Assembly: GCA_031178025.1 (NCBI GenBank)
Contig: JAPSJU010000010.1
Coordinates: 1-21,310 of the forward strand
Origin: Agromyces sp.
GTDB taxonomy: Bacteria; Actinomycetota; Actinomycetes; Actinomycetales; Microbacteriaceae
Direction of reading: 5' to 3'
DNA length: 21,310 bases
In this document: one piece after another, positions 14,966-21,310 of the stretch
Layout of the letters: the number at the start of each line of letters is the position of its first letter
Position numbering within the stretch: the first letter of the stretch is position 1
Notes under the pieces: generated by a model
What the model saw: the letters and a program-made list of their open reading frames with translations, nothing else
What the model was told of the DNA's origin: nothing
Databases searched by the model: none
Position numbers and translations under genes: made by a program

Positions 14966-15772
14966 TCAGGCAGACGTCGGCGCGTCGACCGCGGCACCGA
15001 ATCGGCGATGGCGACCGGCGTAGACCTCGATCGCCCGCCAGAGATCCGTGCGCGAGAAGTCGGGCCACAGGGTGTCCAGGAAGACCATCTCGGCATACGC
15101 CGACTGCCACAGGAGGAAGTTCGAGGTGCGCTGCTCCCCCGAGCTGCGAACGAAGAGGTCGACGTCGGGCAGATCCGGCACGTAGAGCCGCTTCGCGATG
15201 AGCTTCTCGGACACGGCCGACGGACGCAGCCGACCGGCTGCCACGTCGTCGGCGATCGAGCGCACGGCGTCGCCGATCTCGGTGCGACCGCCGTAGTTGA
15301 CGCACATCGTGAGGGTCAGCGTGTCGTTGCCCGCCGTGAGTCGCTCCGCGAACTGCAGCTCGTTGATGACCGACGCCCAGAGCTTCGGCCGACGGCCCGC
15401 CCAGCGGATGCGCACCCCCCACTCGTTGAGCTGGTCGCGGCGGCGGTGCAGCACGTCGCGGTTGTAGCCCATCAGGAAGCGCACCTCCTCGGGCGAGCGC
15501 TTCCAGTTCTCAGTCGAGAACGCGTAGACCGAGAGGTGCGTCACGCCGGCCTGGATCGCACCGGCCACGACGTCGAGCAGGGCCGCCTCTCCCGCCTTGT
15601 GACCCTCGATCCTCGTGAGGCCACGGCGGTTCGCCCAGCGCCCGTTGCCGTCCATCACGATCGCGACGTGGTTCGGCACGGCGTTCCTCGGCAGCTCAGG
15701 CGGGTAGAGGCCCGTCCAGTCGACCGGCCGGTAGGGCACGGCGTCGCGATGCGTGTACGGCTTCGGAGTCAC
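14966..15772 (-). CDS. uppS: Isoprenyl transferase (cis-prenyltransferase, UppS-like)
   Basis: 268 residues from GTG 15772, overlapping the recO stop (GTGA). Cis-prenyltransferase motifs: HVAIVMDGNGRWANRRGL with catalytic-metal Asp41, IEGHKAGEAAL, LSVYAFSTENWKRS (80-93), VNYGGRTEI and the pyrophosphate-binding RSSGEQRTSNFLLWQSAY (209-226), then DTLWPDF. The family condenses isopentenyl diphosphate onto an allylic primer to give the lipid carrier for cell-wall synthesis. Actinobacteria often have two such enzymes with different chain lengths; which one this is cannot be told here. A GGAG about 12 nt upstream lies inside recO. Confidence 0.95.
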   Translation of the reverse strand: MTPKPYTHRDAVPYRPVDWTGLYPPELPRNAVPNHVAIVMDGNGRWANRRGLTRIEGHKAGEAALLDVVAGAIQAGVTHLSVYAFSTENWKRSPEEVRFLMGYNRDVLHRRRDQLNEWGVRIRWAGRRPKLWASVINELQFAERLTAGNDTLTLTMCVNYGGRTEIGDAVRSIADDVAAGRLRPSAVSEKLIAKRLYVPDLPDVDLFVRSSGEQRTSNFLLWQSAYAEMVFLDTLWPDFSRTDLWRAIEVYAGRHRRFGAAVDAPTSA

Positions 15773-16509
15773 TGAGCGGTCGTCTCCCTCGAGACATGCG
15801 GCAGCGAGCGGAGGCCGCGCTCGAGATGCCACTGGGTGTACGCGGCGACGATGCCGCTCGCCTGGTTGCGGTCGCCGGTGGACGCCGACTCGGCGAACGC
15901 CCAGTCCCCTGAGAGCAGGGCACCCAGCAACGCGACGGTCGACCTGGCGATGCGAGGCGTGCCGGGAGGCGCGCATTCGGCATCGCAGACGACGCCTCCG
16001 AGCTGCACGACGACGGCGGTGTGCTCCCCCGTGCGCCCGCAACGGGCGCAGTCCTGGAAGCTCGGAGCCCATCCGGCGAGGGCGAGCGCGCGCAGGAGGT
16101 AGGAGTCGAGCGTGAGGCTCGCGCCGTGCTCGGTACGAGCAAGCGAGCGCAGCGCGCCCACGAGCAGCAGGTACTGCTGCAGCGATCCCTCGGCCTCGGT
16201 GAGCTTGTCGGCCGCCTCGACCATCGCGTTCGCGGCCGTGTACGACGCGTAGTCCTGCGAGATCTCGGCGCCGTACGAGCCGAGCGACTCGGCCTGGGTC
16301 ACCACGTCGAGCGAGCGGCCCTCGTAGAGCTGCAGGTCGGCGACCATGAACGGCTCGAGCCGTGCGCCGAACTTGGAGCCGGTGCGGCGCACCCCCTTCG
16401 CCACCGCTCGGACCTTGCCATGCCGCCTCGTGAGGAGCGTGAGGATGCGGTCGGCCTCGCCCAGCTTGTGGGTACGCAGCACGACGGCTTCATCTCGGTA
16501 GACGGGCAC
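15769..16509 (-). CDS. recO: DNA repair protein RecO
   Basis: 246 residues, the usual RecO size. The N-terminal OB fold starts PVYRDEAVVLRTHKLGEADR and continues LTLLTRRHGKVRAVAKGVRR, both typical. The C-terminal helical part has a zinc site with Cys154, Cys157, Cys175 and Cys179 (CARCG and CDAEC). RecO loads RecA onto SSB-coated DNA together with RecR in gap repair. Start is GTG 16509; the preceding bases hold a GATAAT box (16520-16515) only 5 nt from the GTG, which would suit a leaderless message. It is first of the recO-uppS-dsbA run, and overlaps uppS by 4 nt. Confidence 0.95.
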   Translation of the reverse strand: MPVYRDEAVVLRTHKLGEADRILTLLTRRHGKVRAVAKGVRRTGSKFGARLEPFMVADLQLYEGRSLDVVTQAESLGSYGAEISQDYASYTAANAMVEAADKLTEAEGSLQQYLLLVGALRSLARTEHGASLTLDSYLLRALALAGWAPSFQDCARCGRTGEHTAVVVQLGGVVCDAECAPPGTPRIARSTVALLGALLSGDWAFAESASTGDRNQASGIVAAYTQWHLERGLRSLPHVSRETTAQ

Positions 16510-16514
16510 CCTTC

Positions 16515-16520
16515 ATTATC
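16515..16520 (-). promoter_or_regulatory. Candidate -10 box for a leaderless recO transcript
   Basis: GATAAT on the minus strand, 5 nt before GTG 16509, a spacing that would place the start of transcription at or next to the start codon. Leaderless messages are common in actinobacteria. No good -35 match is seen, so the call is tentative. Confidence 0.35.
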
Positions 16521-16592
16521 CCGCCTCCGACCGGGACATCGGCCTTAGGCGACCCCACGCGCCGCGGCATCCGCTCGTGGTTCACTGGTGCC

Positions 16593-17252
16593 GTGGCATC
16601 CGCGCTCTTCGTCATCCCCCTCTGGCTCGACCTGACCGCGGTCGCGATCGGCGCGATCCAGGGCGCGATGTTCGCGGCGCGCCTCACCGAGCGGCGCATC
16701 GACCTGCTCGGCGTCGCCCTCATCGGCATCATCGTCGGCCTCGGCGGCGGCCTGCTGCGCGACCTGCTGCTCGACGAGCGGCCTGCCGCGATCACCGACA
16801 ACTGGTACATCCCGGTCGCGACGGCCGCCGCCCTGCTCGGGATGCTGCTGCTCCGGGTGTTCGCCCGCCTCAACGGCCTCATCATCGCGCTCGACGCCGT
16901 GACGATCGGGTTGTTCGGCGCCATCGGGACCTCGAAGGCGCTCGCGTTCGGCGTCCCCGTCGTGCCCGCGATCTTCGTCGGCGTGCTCTCGGCCGTCGGA
17001 GGCTCCATCCTCCGCGACGTCGCCCTGAACCTGCCGATCGCACTCATGCACGTCGGTTCGCTCTACGCCATCGCGGCGACGGCCGGAACCGCGCTCCTCG
17101 TGATCCTCGACTCCCTCGACGTCAACATCGTCGTGGCCGCCACCGCCTGCGTCGTCGTGACGACGCTCACCCGGCTCGGCTCCGTGCGGTTCGGATGGAG
17201 CCTGCCCGAACAGCGTGCGCTCGGCAGCTGGAAGGTCTGGCGACGGGCCTGA
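16593..17252 (+). CDS. TRIC cation channel / UPF0126 family membrane protein
   Basis: 219 residues, mostly hydrophobic, with about seven membrane segments in two homologous halves. Each half contains the family's kinked-helix motif: IVGLGGGLLRDLLL in the first and LSAVGGSILRDVAL in the second. The family (bacterial YadS/YicG and TRIC relatives) forms trimeric cation channels or, in E. coli YicG, is linked to glycine transport; the substrate here is unknown. The GTG at 16593 is used, with no clear Shine-Dalgarno sequence. The gene is divergent from recO (83-bp gap) and convergent with leuA, so it is probably monocistronic. Confidence 0.92.
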   Translation: MASALFVIPLWLDLTAVAIGAIQGAMFAARLTERRIDLLGVALIGIIVGLGGGLLRDLLLDERPAAITDNWYIPVATAAALLGMLLLRVFARLNGLIIALDAVTIGLFGAIGTSKALAFGVPVVPAIFVGVLSAVGGSILRDVALNLPIALMHVGSLYAIAATAGTALLVILDSLDVNIVVAATACVVVTTLTRLGSVRFGWSLPEQRALGSWKVWRRA

Positions 17253-17296
17253 CGGTCGGCGGATGCCGCGCGCGCATCGTACGCGGCATCCGACCG
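17253..17296. terminator. Bidirectional terminator-like hairpin between TRIC gene and leuA
   Basis: An 11-bp perfect stem, CGGATGCCGCG (17260-17270) and CGCGGCATCCG (17282-17292), with an 11-nt loop. An outer CGGT/ACCG helix (17253-17256, 17293-17296) adds to it across a 3-nt bulge. It fills the 49-bp gap between the two convergent stop codons, the expected place for a shared terminator. No long T tract follows. Confidence 0.75.
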
Positions 17297-17301
17297 TTCG
17301 A

Positions 17302-19077
17302 TCAGACCCCGACGGCCTCGCGCCGGCGGCTCTCGACTCGGACGCCCCGCAGCGCTCGGTTCACCGCGGAGACGACGGCCTTCAGCGACGCCGTGGAGAT
17401 GTCGGCGTCGATCCCGACGCCCCACAGGGTGCGCCCGTCGACCTGGCACTCGACGTACGCTGCGGCGACCGCATCGCCGCCGGCCGACATGGCGTGCTCG
17501 CTGTAGTCGAGCACCCGCACGTCGACGCCTTCGGCGTGCAGCACCGAGAGGAACGCCGCAACCGGGCCGTTGCCCTGGCCGTCCGCCTCGACCCGCTCGG
17601 CGCCGTCGCGCAATCCCACGCGCACCCGGACTTCGCCCGTCAGTTCGCTCTCGGTGCGAAGTGAGAGCAGCTCGAAGCGACCCCACTTCTCGTCGGGGCG
17701 GTCGGCGGGAGCAGGCAGGTACTCGTCGTTGAAGACCCGCCAGATCTCCTCGCTCGAGACCTCGCCGCCCTCGGCGTCGGTCTTGGCCTGCACCACGCCG
17801 GAGAACTCGATCTGCAGGCGACGGGGCAGGTCGAGCGCATGGTCGTGCTTGAGCAGGTAGGCGACGCCACCCTTGCCGGACTGCGAGTTGACCCGGATGA
17901 CCGCCTCGTAGCTCCGGCCGAGGTCCTTCGGGTCGACGGGGAGGTAGGGAACGGCCCACTCGAGCTCGTCGACCGAGACGCCGCGGCGGTCCGCGTCCGC
18001 CTCCATCGCCTCGAAGCCCTTCTTGATCGCGTCCTGGTGCGAACCGGAGAACGCGGTGTACACGAGGTCTCCCGCCCACGGCTGCCGCTCCGGCACGCGC
18101 AGCTGGTTGCAGTACTCCGCCGTGCGCTTGACCTCGTCGATGTCGGAGAAGTCGATCTGCGGGTCGATGCCCTGCGTGAACAGGTTGATGCCGAGGGCGA
18201 CGAGGTCGACGTTGCCGGTGCGCTCACCGTTGCCGAAGAGGCATCCCTCGATGCGGTCGGCGCCCGCGAGGTACCCGAGCTCCGCGGCCGCGACGGCGGT
18301 GCCCCGGTCGTTGTGGGGGTGCAGCGACAGGATGACGTTCTCGCGGTATGCCAGGTGGCGGCTCATCCACTCGATCGAGTCGGCATAGACGTTCGGGGTC
18401 GCCATCTCCACCGTCGCCGGGAGGTTGATGATGACCTTGCGCTCGGGGGTCGGCTCGAACACCTCGAGCACCTGGTTGCACACGTCGACCGCGAACTCGA
18501 GCTCGGTGCCCGTGTAGCTCTCGGGCGAGTACTCGTAGTACACCGTGGTGCCCGGAACGGAGGCCTCCATCTCGCGGCACTTGCGCGCGCCATGCAGGGC
18601 GATGTCGATGATGCCCTGCCGGTCGGTGCGGAAGACCACCTCGCGCTGCAGCACGCTCGTCGAGTTGTAGAGGTGCACGATCGCCTGCTTCGCCCCACGG
18701 ATGGACTCGTAGGTGCGCTCGATGAGGTGGTCGCGGGCCTGGGTCAGCACCTGGATCGTCACGTCGTCGGGGATGGCGCCCTCGTCGATGAGGCTCCGGA
18801 CGAAGTCGAAGTCGGTCTGGCTCGCGCTCGGGAACCCGACCTCGATCTCCTTGTAGCCCATGCGCACGAGCAGGTCGAACATGATGCGCTTGCGCTCGGG
18901 GCTCATCGGGTCGATGAGGGCCTGGTTGCCGTCGCGCAGGTCGACGGCGCACCAGCGCGGCGCGGTCGTGATGCGCTTCGACGGCCACGTGCGGTCGGGC
19001 AGCTCGACGCGGAGTTGCTCGTGATACGGGCGGTACCGGTGCACGGGCATCGGCGACGGCTTCTGGGTGTTCTGCAT
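17302..19077 (-). CDS. leuA: 2-isopropylmalate synthase
   Basis: 591 residues, the long actinobacterial form. It condenses acetyl-CoA with 2-oxoisovalerate, the first committed step of leucine synthesis. The HMGL-like TIM barrel starts at CAVDLRDGNQALIDPMSPE (43-61; metal ligand Asp49), continues with EIEVGFPSASQTDFDFVR, and has the metal histidines in SLHPHNDRGT (His253, His255) and the LFGNGERTGNVDL signature. The C-terminal regulatory domain (from about residue 450), with ADGQGNGPVAAFL and GIDADISTASLKAVVSAVNR, mediates leucine feedback inhibition in the family. ATG 19077 is chosen; GAGAAGAG precedes it. The frame is open far upstream but that part contains the leader RNA. No other leu gene is adjacent. 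Confidence 0.97.
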   Translation of the reverse strand: MQNTQKPSPMPVHRYRPYHEQLRVELPDRTWPSKRITTAPRWCAVDLRDGNQALIDPMSPERKRIMFDLLVRMGYKEIEVGFPSASQTDFDFVRSLIDEGAIPDDVTIQVLTQARDHLIERTYESIRGAKQAIVHLYNSTSVLQREVVFRTDRQGIIDIALHGARKCREMEASVPGTTVYYEYSPESYTGTELEFAVDVCNQVLEVFEPTPERKVIINLPATVEMATPNVYADSIEWMSRHLAYRENVILSLHPHNDRGTAVAAAELGYLAGADRIEGCLFGNGERTGNVDLVALGINLFTQGIDPQIDFSDIDEVKRTAEYCNQLRVPERQPWAGDLVYTAFSGSHQDAIKKGFEAMEADADRRGVSVDELEWAVPYLPVDPKDLGRSYEAVIRVNSQSGKGGVAYLLKHDHALDLPRRLQIEFSGVVQAKTDAEGGEVSSEEIWRVFNDEYLPAPADRPDEKWGRFELLSLRTESELTGEVRVRVGLRDGAERVEADGQGNGPVAAFLSVLHAEGVDVRVLDYSEHAMSAGGDAVAAAYVECQVDGRTLWGVGIDADISTASLKAVVSAVNRALRGVRVESRRREAVGV

Positions 19078-19123
19078 GGAGTGCTCTTCTCGCTTACGGA
19101 TGGTTTTCAGCCGACGACGAACT

Positions 19124-19180
19124 CCGCAGCGAGGGAGGCCTGGGTTAGGACTCGCTGCGGCAGCTAAGGAGAAGCAGGCC
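19124..19180 (-). promoter_or_regulatory. leuA leader RNA: hairpin with loop-upstream pairing (LEU-type pseudoknot or attenuator)
   Basis: On the minus-strand RNA, CCGCAGCGAG (19160-19151) pairs perfectly with CTCGCTGCGG (19133-19124), leaving a 17-nt loop. Within the loop CAGGCC (19142-19137) is complementary to GGCCTG upstream (19180-19175), allowing a pseudoknot or a mutually exclusive helix. The element ends 46 nt before the leuA start. From memory, a conserved pseudoknot called the LEU element has been predicted upstream of leuA in many Actinobacteria; this fits in position and topology, though I could not align it. Confidence 0.6.
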
Positions 19181-19205
19181 GTGAAGCACGAACCAAGGCT
19201 AACAC
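19164..19205 (-). CDS. Candidate leucine leader peptide upstream of leuA
   Basis: A 13-codon ORF: GTG start (19205-19203), then TTA and TTG leucine codons at positions 2 and 4, ending in TAG (19166-19164) just 3 nt before the leader hairpin. Product is MLALVRASRPASP. TTA and TTG are rare in this GC-rich genome, which would make translation sensitive to charged tRNA-Leu. Its ribosomes would cover the GGCCTG segment that pairs with the hairpin loop. No good Shine-Dalgarno sequence precedes the GTG, so translation could be leaderless or not occur at all. Confidence 0.35.
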   Translation of the reverse strand: MLALVRASRPASP

Positions 19206-19298
19206 CGACCATGCGGGGCGGCGCAATCGCGGACGAGCGGATGCCCCGCCCGAGGCGCATCCGCCCGTCCGGCTCGCTCCTGGCGGCGGTCGATGGAC
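19206..19298 (-). other. Gap between FtsX permease stop and the leuA leader
   Basis: 93 bases with no recognisable gene. It must hold the leuA promoter, unless leuA is read through from the ABC genes. I could not identify a convincing -35/-10 pair. Confidence 0.4.
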
Positions 19299-20699
19299 TC
19301 AGTCGACCGCGAGCGCCACCACCGGTGCGACGCGCATCGCGCGACGGGCCGGCGCGACGGAGGCGACGAGGGTGAGCAGCCCTGCCGCAAGCAGGAGCAC
19401 GCCGAACATCCCCCATGGGATCCCCGGGAAGACGAACACCGGCTCCCCCTGGGCGCCGCCGAGCAGCGACTGGGCGCCGGCCCAGCCGTACCCGAACCCG
19501 AGCACGACGCCCGTCAGCGTCGCCGCGACGGTGAGGGCGGCGCTCTCGGCCACGATCATCCGGCGCAGCTGGCTCCGCTCGAAGCCGAGGGCGCGCAGCA
19601 GGCCGAGCTCGCGAGTGCGTTGCATCACGCTCAGCGAGAGGGTGTTCACCATGCCGATCGCCGCGATGAGGGCGCTGAAGCCGATGAGCACGGTGAAGAC
19701 GGCGACGGTGGCGTCGAGCATCCCGTCGATGCCCGCGAAGACCTCGGGGTTCGCCTTCTGCGCCGCGAGGATCATGGCGCGGTAGGACTCCATCGTGACG
19801 GCGAACGTCGTGACGAGCGTCACGCCGATGACGAGCCCGATGGTCATGCGCGAGCTGCGCTCGGGGTGGCGGACCGCGTTCTCGGCCGCGAGGCGGACGG
19901 CGGGCGAGCCGCCCAGCATCCGGCCGACGAGGCGGAGCACGGGCGGCATGACGATGTGGGCCGCGAGGACGATGCCCGTGAACGAGACGATGCCGCCGGC
20001 CAGGCCGATGAGCACACCCGACGGGTCCGAGAGTCCGAGGACGACGCCGATCGCGAGTACGGCGACGCCCACGACGAAGAGGACGAGCGCGGTGACGTTG
20101 CGTCCGCGCCGGCGGCCGAGCTCCTCGCGGTCCTGCTCATGCGCGTTGCCGATCGCCTGGACCGGGCGCACCCGGAGCACGCGACGTGATCCCGCCCACG
20201 AGGCGAGCCAGGTCGTGAGCACGACGGCGATCGCGGGGAGGACGACGGCGAGGTTGAGGTAGTCGTACGTCGTGGCGGGCATGAGGTCCGTCGCGACCGC
20301 GAACTGCTCGAGTCCGAATGCCGCGGCGGTGCCGGTGGCGACTCCGACGATCGCGCCGGCCAGACCGACGACGAGCCCCTCCTTCGCGATGTGCGCGCGC
20401 TGCGCGCGAGCGCTCGATCCGATCAGCCGGAGGAGCGCGATGAGCCGCGTCCGACCGGCGACCACCGTCGCGACCGTGTTCGCGGTGACGATCGCGCTCA
20501 CGTACACGGCGATGACGATGAACACGGTTGCGACGAGGCCGAGCATGAGCGCGACGGTGTCGCTTTCGCCGGTGACGTCGTCGGCGGCGATCGCCGCCGC
20601 GAGCAGCCCCGTCACGTGCAGCAGCGCGACACCGAACGTGCCGGCGAGCGTCGCGACGAGGAGCGTGGGCCACTGATCCCTGATCCCGGCCCGCATCAT
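19299..20699 (-). CDS. FtsX-type ABC transporter permease
   Basis: 466 residues with two FtsX-like units. A first membrane helix (near 10-37) and a large loop are followed by three helices around 50-70, 100-130 and 150-170. The second unit has SRMTIGLVIGVTLVTTFAVT, then the FtsX core GFSALIAAIGMVNTLSLSVMQRTRELGLLRALGFERSQLRRMI and a last helix before SVAPARRAMRVAPVVALAVD. The family moves or senses lipids, lipoproteins, peptides or drugs with a LolD/MacB-type ATPase, using mechanical transmission. ATG 20699 overlaps the stop of the ATPase gene (ATGA), so they are coupled; a second ATG is at 20696. It is about 390 residues shorter than the ~850-residue long FtsX permeases of actinobacteria. 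The substrate is unknown. Confidence 0.9.
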   Translation of the reverse strand: MMRAGIRDQWPTLLVATLAGTFGVALLHVTGLLAAAIAADDVTGESDTVALMLGLVATVFIVIAVYVSAIVTANTVATVVAGRTRLIALLRLIGSSARAQRAHIAKEGLVVGLAGAIVGVATGTAAAFGLEQFAVATDLMPATTYDYLNLAVVLPAIAVVLTTWLASWAGSRRVLRVRPVQAIGNAHEQDREELGRRRGRNVTALVLFVVGVAVLAIGVVLGLSDPSGVLIGLAGGIVSFTGIVLAAHIVMPPVLRLVGRMLGGSPAVRLAAENAVRHPERSSRMTIGLVIGVTLVTTFAVTMESYRAMILAAQKANPEVFAGIDGMLDATVAVFTVLIGFSALIAAIGMVNTLSLSVMQRTRELGLLRALGFERSQLRRMIVAESAALTVAATLTGVVLGFGYGWAGAQSLLGGAQGEPVFVFPGIPWGMFGVLLLAAGLLTLVASVAPARRAMRVAPVVALAVD

Positions 20700-21310
20700 G
20701 CCGCGACCTCCATCGACAGCATGAACGACGAGATCTCCTCGGCGCTCGACCGGCTCGCGTCCCGGACGATCCGCCCGTCGGCGAGGAAGACGACTCGATC
20801 CGCGTGGCTTGCGGCGATGGGGTCGTGGGTGACCATGGCGATGGACTGCCCGTGCCGCGAGCTCGCCGTCGCGAGCAGCCCCAGCACCTCACGACCGGTG
20901 CGCGAATCGAGGTTGCCCGTCGGCTCGTCGGCGAAGAGCAGGTCGGGCCGCGTCGCGAGCGCTCGTGCGATGGCCACACGCTGCTGCTGGCCGCCCGAGA
21001 GCTCGTGGGGGCGATGGCCGAGCCGTGCGCGGAGGCCGAGCGACTCGACCAGCTCGTCGATCCACGCCTGCTCCTGCTTCGACGGGCGGCGCCCATCGAG
21101 CTCGAACGGAAGCAGGATGTTGCCGCGGGCATCGAGCGTCGGCACCAGGTTGAACGACTGGAAGACGAATCCGATGCGTCGCCTGCGCAGCACGGTCAAC
21201 GCCGAGTCGGACAGGTCGGTGATGTCGGTGTCGCCCATCCAGGCGCGGCCGGAGGTGGGCGTGTCGAGGCCGGCCATGATGTGCATGAGCGTCGACTTGC
21301 CCGAGCCCGA
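20696..21310 (-). CDS. ABC transporter ATP-binding protein, MacB/LolD type (5' end outside window)
   Basis: 205 codons are visible; the start lies beyond the right edge. The first residues in view, SGSGKSTLMHIMAGLDTPTS, are the Walker A end and the family signature following it. Then come the Q-loop in FVFQSFNLVPTLDARGN, signature LSGGQQQRVAIARAL, Walker B LLFADEPTGNLDSRTG and switch His in MVTHDP. The LDTPTSG and PTGNLDS forms are typical of MacB/LolD/FtsE-like ATPases that pair with FtsX-type permeases. An internal ATG at 21286 is not the start, since it would remove Walker A. It is translationally coupled to the permease gene. Confidence 0.95.
   Translation of the reverse strand, partial: SGSGKSTLMHIMAGLDTPTSGRAWMGDTDITDLSDSALTVLRRRRIGFVFQSFNLVPTLDARGNILLPFELDGRRPSKQEQAWIDELVESLGLRARLGHRPHELSGGQQQRVAIARALATRPDLLFADEPTGNLDSRTGREVLGLLATASSRHGQSIAMVTHDPIAASHADRVVFLADGRIVRDASRSSAEEISSFMLSMEVAA

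Noticed and set aside
19078..19298. T-box riboswitch upstream of leuA
   Set aside because: I found no T-box bulge consensus or specifier-loop arrangement. The hairpin with loop pairing fits another class better.
19078..19416. N-terminal extension of LeuA by up to 113 codons
   Set aside because: The extension overlaps the leader hairpin and the end of the FtsX permease gene. Its sequence is not LeuA-like, and a ribosome site precedes ATG 19077.
1..21310. A new defence or mobile system
   Set aside because: No transposase, integrase, restriction, toxin-antitoxin, retron or CRISPR-related protein is recognisable. The genes are housekeeping or transport.

Overview
The window is a GC-rich stretch with strong G/C third-position bias, many GTG starts (and one TTG), gene starts that overlap upstream stop codons, and a lipoprotein-type binding protein. 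Together with a dus-dgt-dnaG order, an alpha-IPMS of the long actinobacterial type and a recO-uppS pair, this points to a high-GC actinobacterium, most likely of the Microbacteriaceae type. The family is an inference from gene content, not a measured match.

Left end (1-1012): the 5' part of a secreted DUF3494 (ice-binding-like) protein on the minus strand. Its C-terminal tail is built of Asp-rich tandem repeats and runs off the window. A gene-free stretch (1013-1335) with inverted repeats separates it from a tRNA-Asn(GUU) gene that has a good promoter.

Region 1489-8931 (minus strand) is one peptide/nickel-class ABC importer operon. The order of transcription is lipoprotein binding protein, a terminator-like hairpin, permease B, permease C, a double-ATPase fusion, a third single ATPase and a D-2-hydroxyacid dehydrogenase. 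The last five genes are joined by gaps or overlaps of 1 to 4 nt. The hairpin after the binding-protein gene probably sets a high ratio of binding protein to membrane parts.

Region 9123-13524 (minus strand) is housekeeping: dusB-type tRNA dihydrouridine synthase, dNTP triphosphohydrolase (dgt) and DNA primase (dnaG). Divergent from it is a YbaK-type aminoacyl-tRNA deacylase (13616-14098). Convergent with that is recO-uppS-dsbA(FrnE-like), followed by a tiny 44-codon cysteine-containing ORF. The stop codons of the tiny ORF and of ybaK are the two arms of one palindrome.

Region 16593-19205: a TRIC/UPF0126 membrane protein faces leuA across a bidirectional terminator-like hairpin. The leuA leader carries a hairpin whose loop can pair with an upstream segment, preceded by a 13-codon ORF with two rare Leu codons. 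This looks like a leucine-responsive leader of the pseudoknot kind described upstream of actinobacterial leuA.

Right end (19299-21310): a MacB/LolD-type ATPase (5' end cut by the window) and its FtsX-type permease, overlapping by ATGA.

I found no CRISPR array, transposase, phage gene or obvious defence system. The most noteworthy items are the leuA leader architecture, the small ORF after dsbA with its shared-stop palindrome, the three-ATPase importer ending in a dehydrogenase, and the repeat-tailed ice-binding-like protein next to a tRNA gene.
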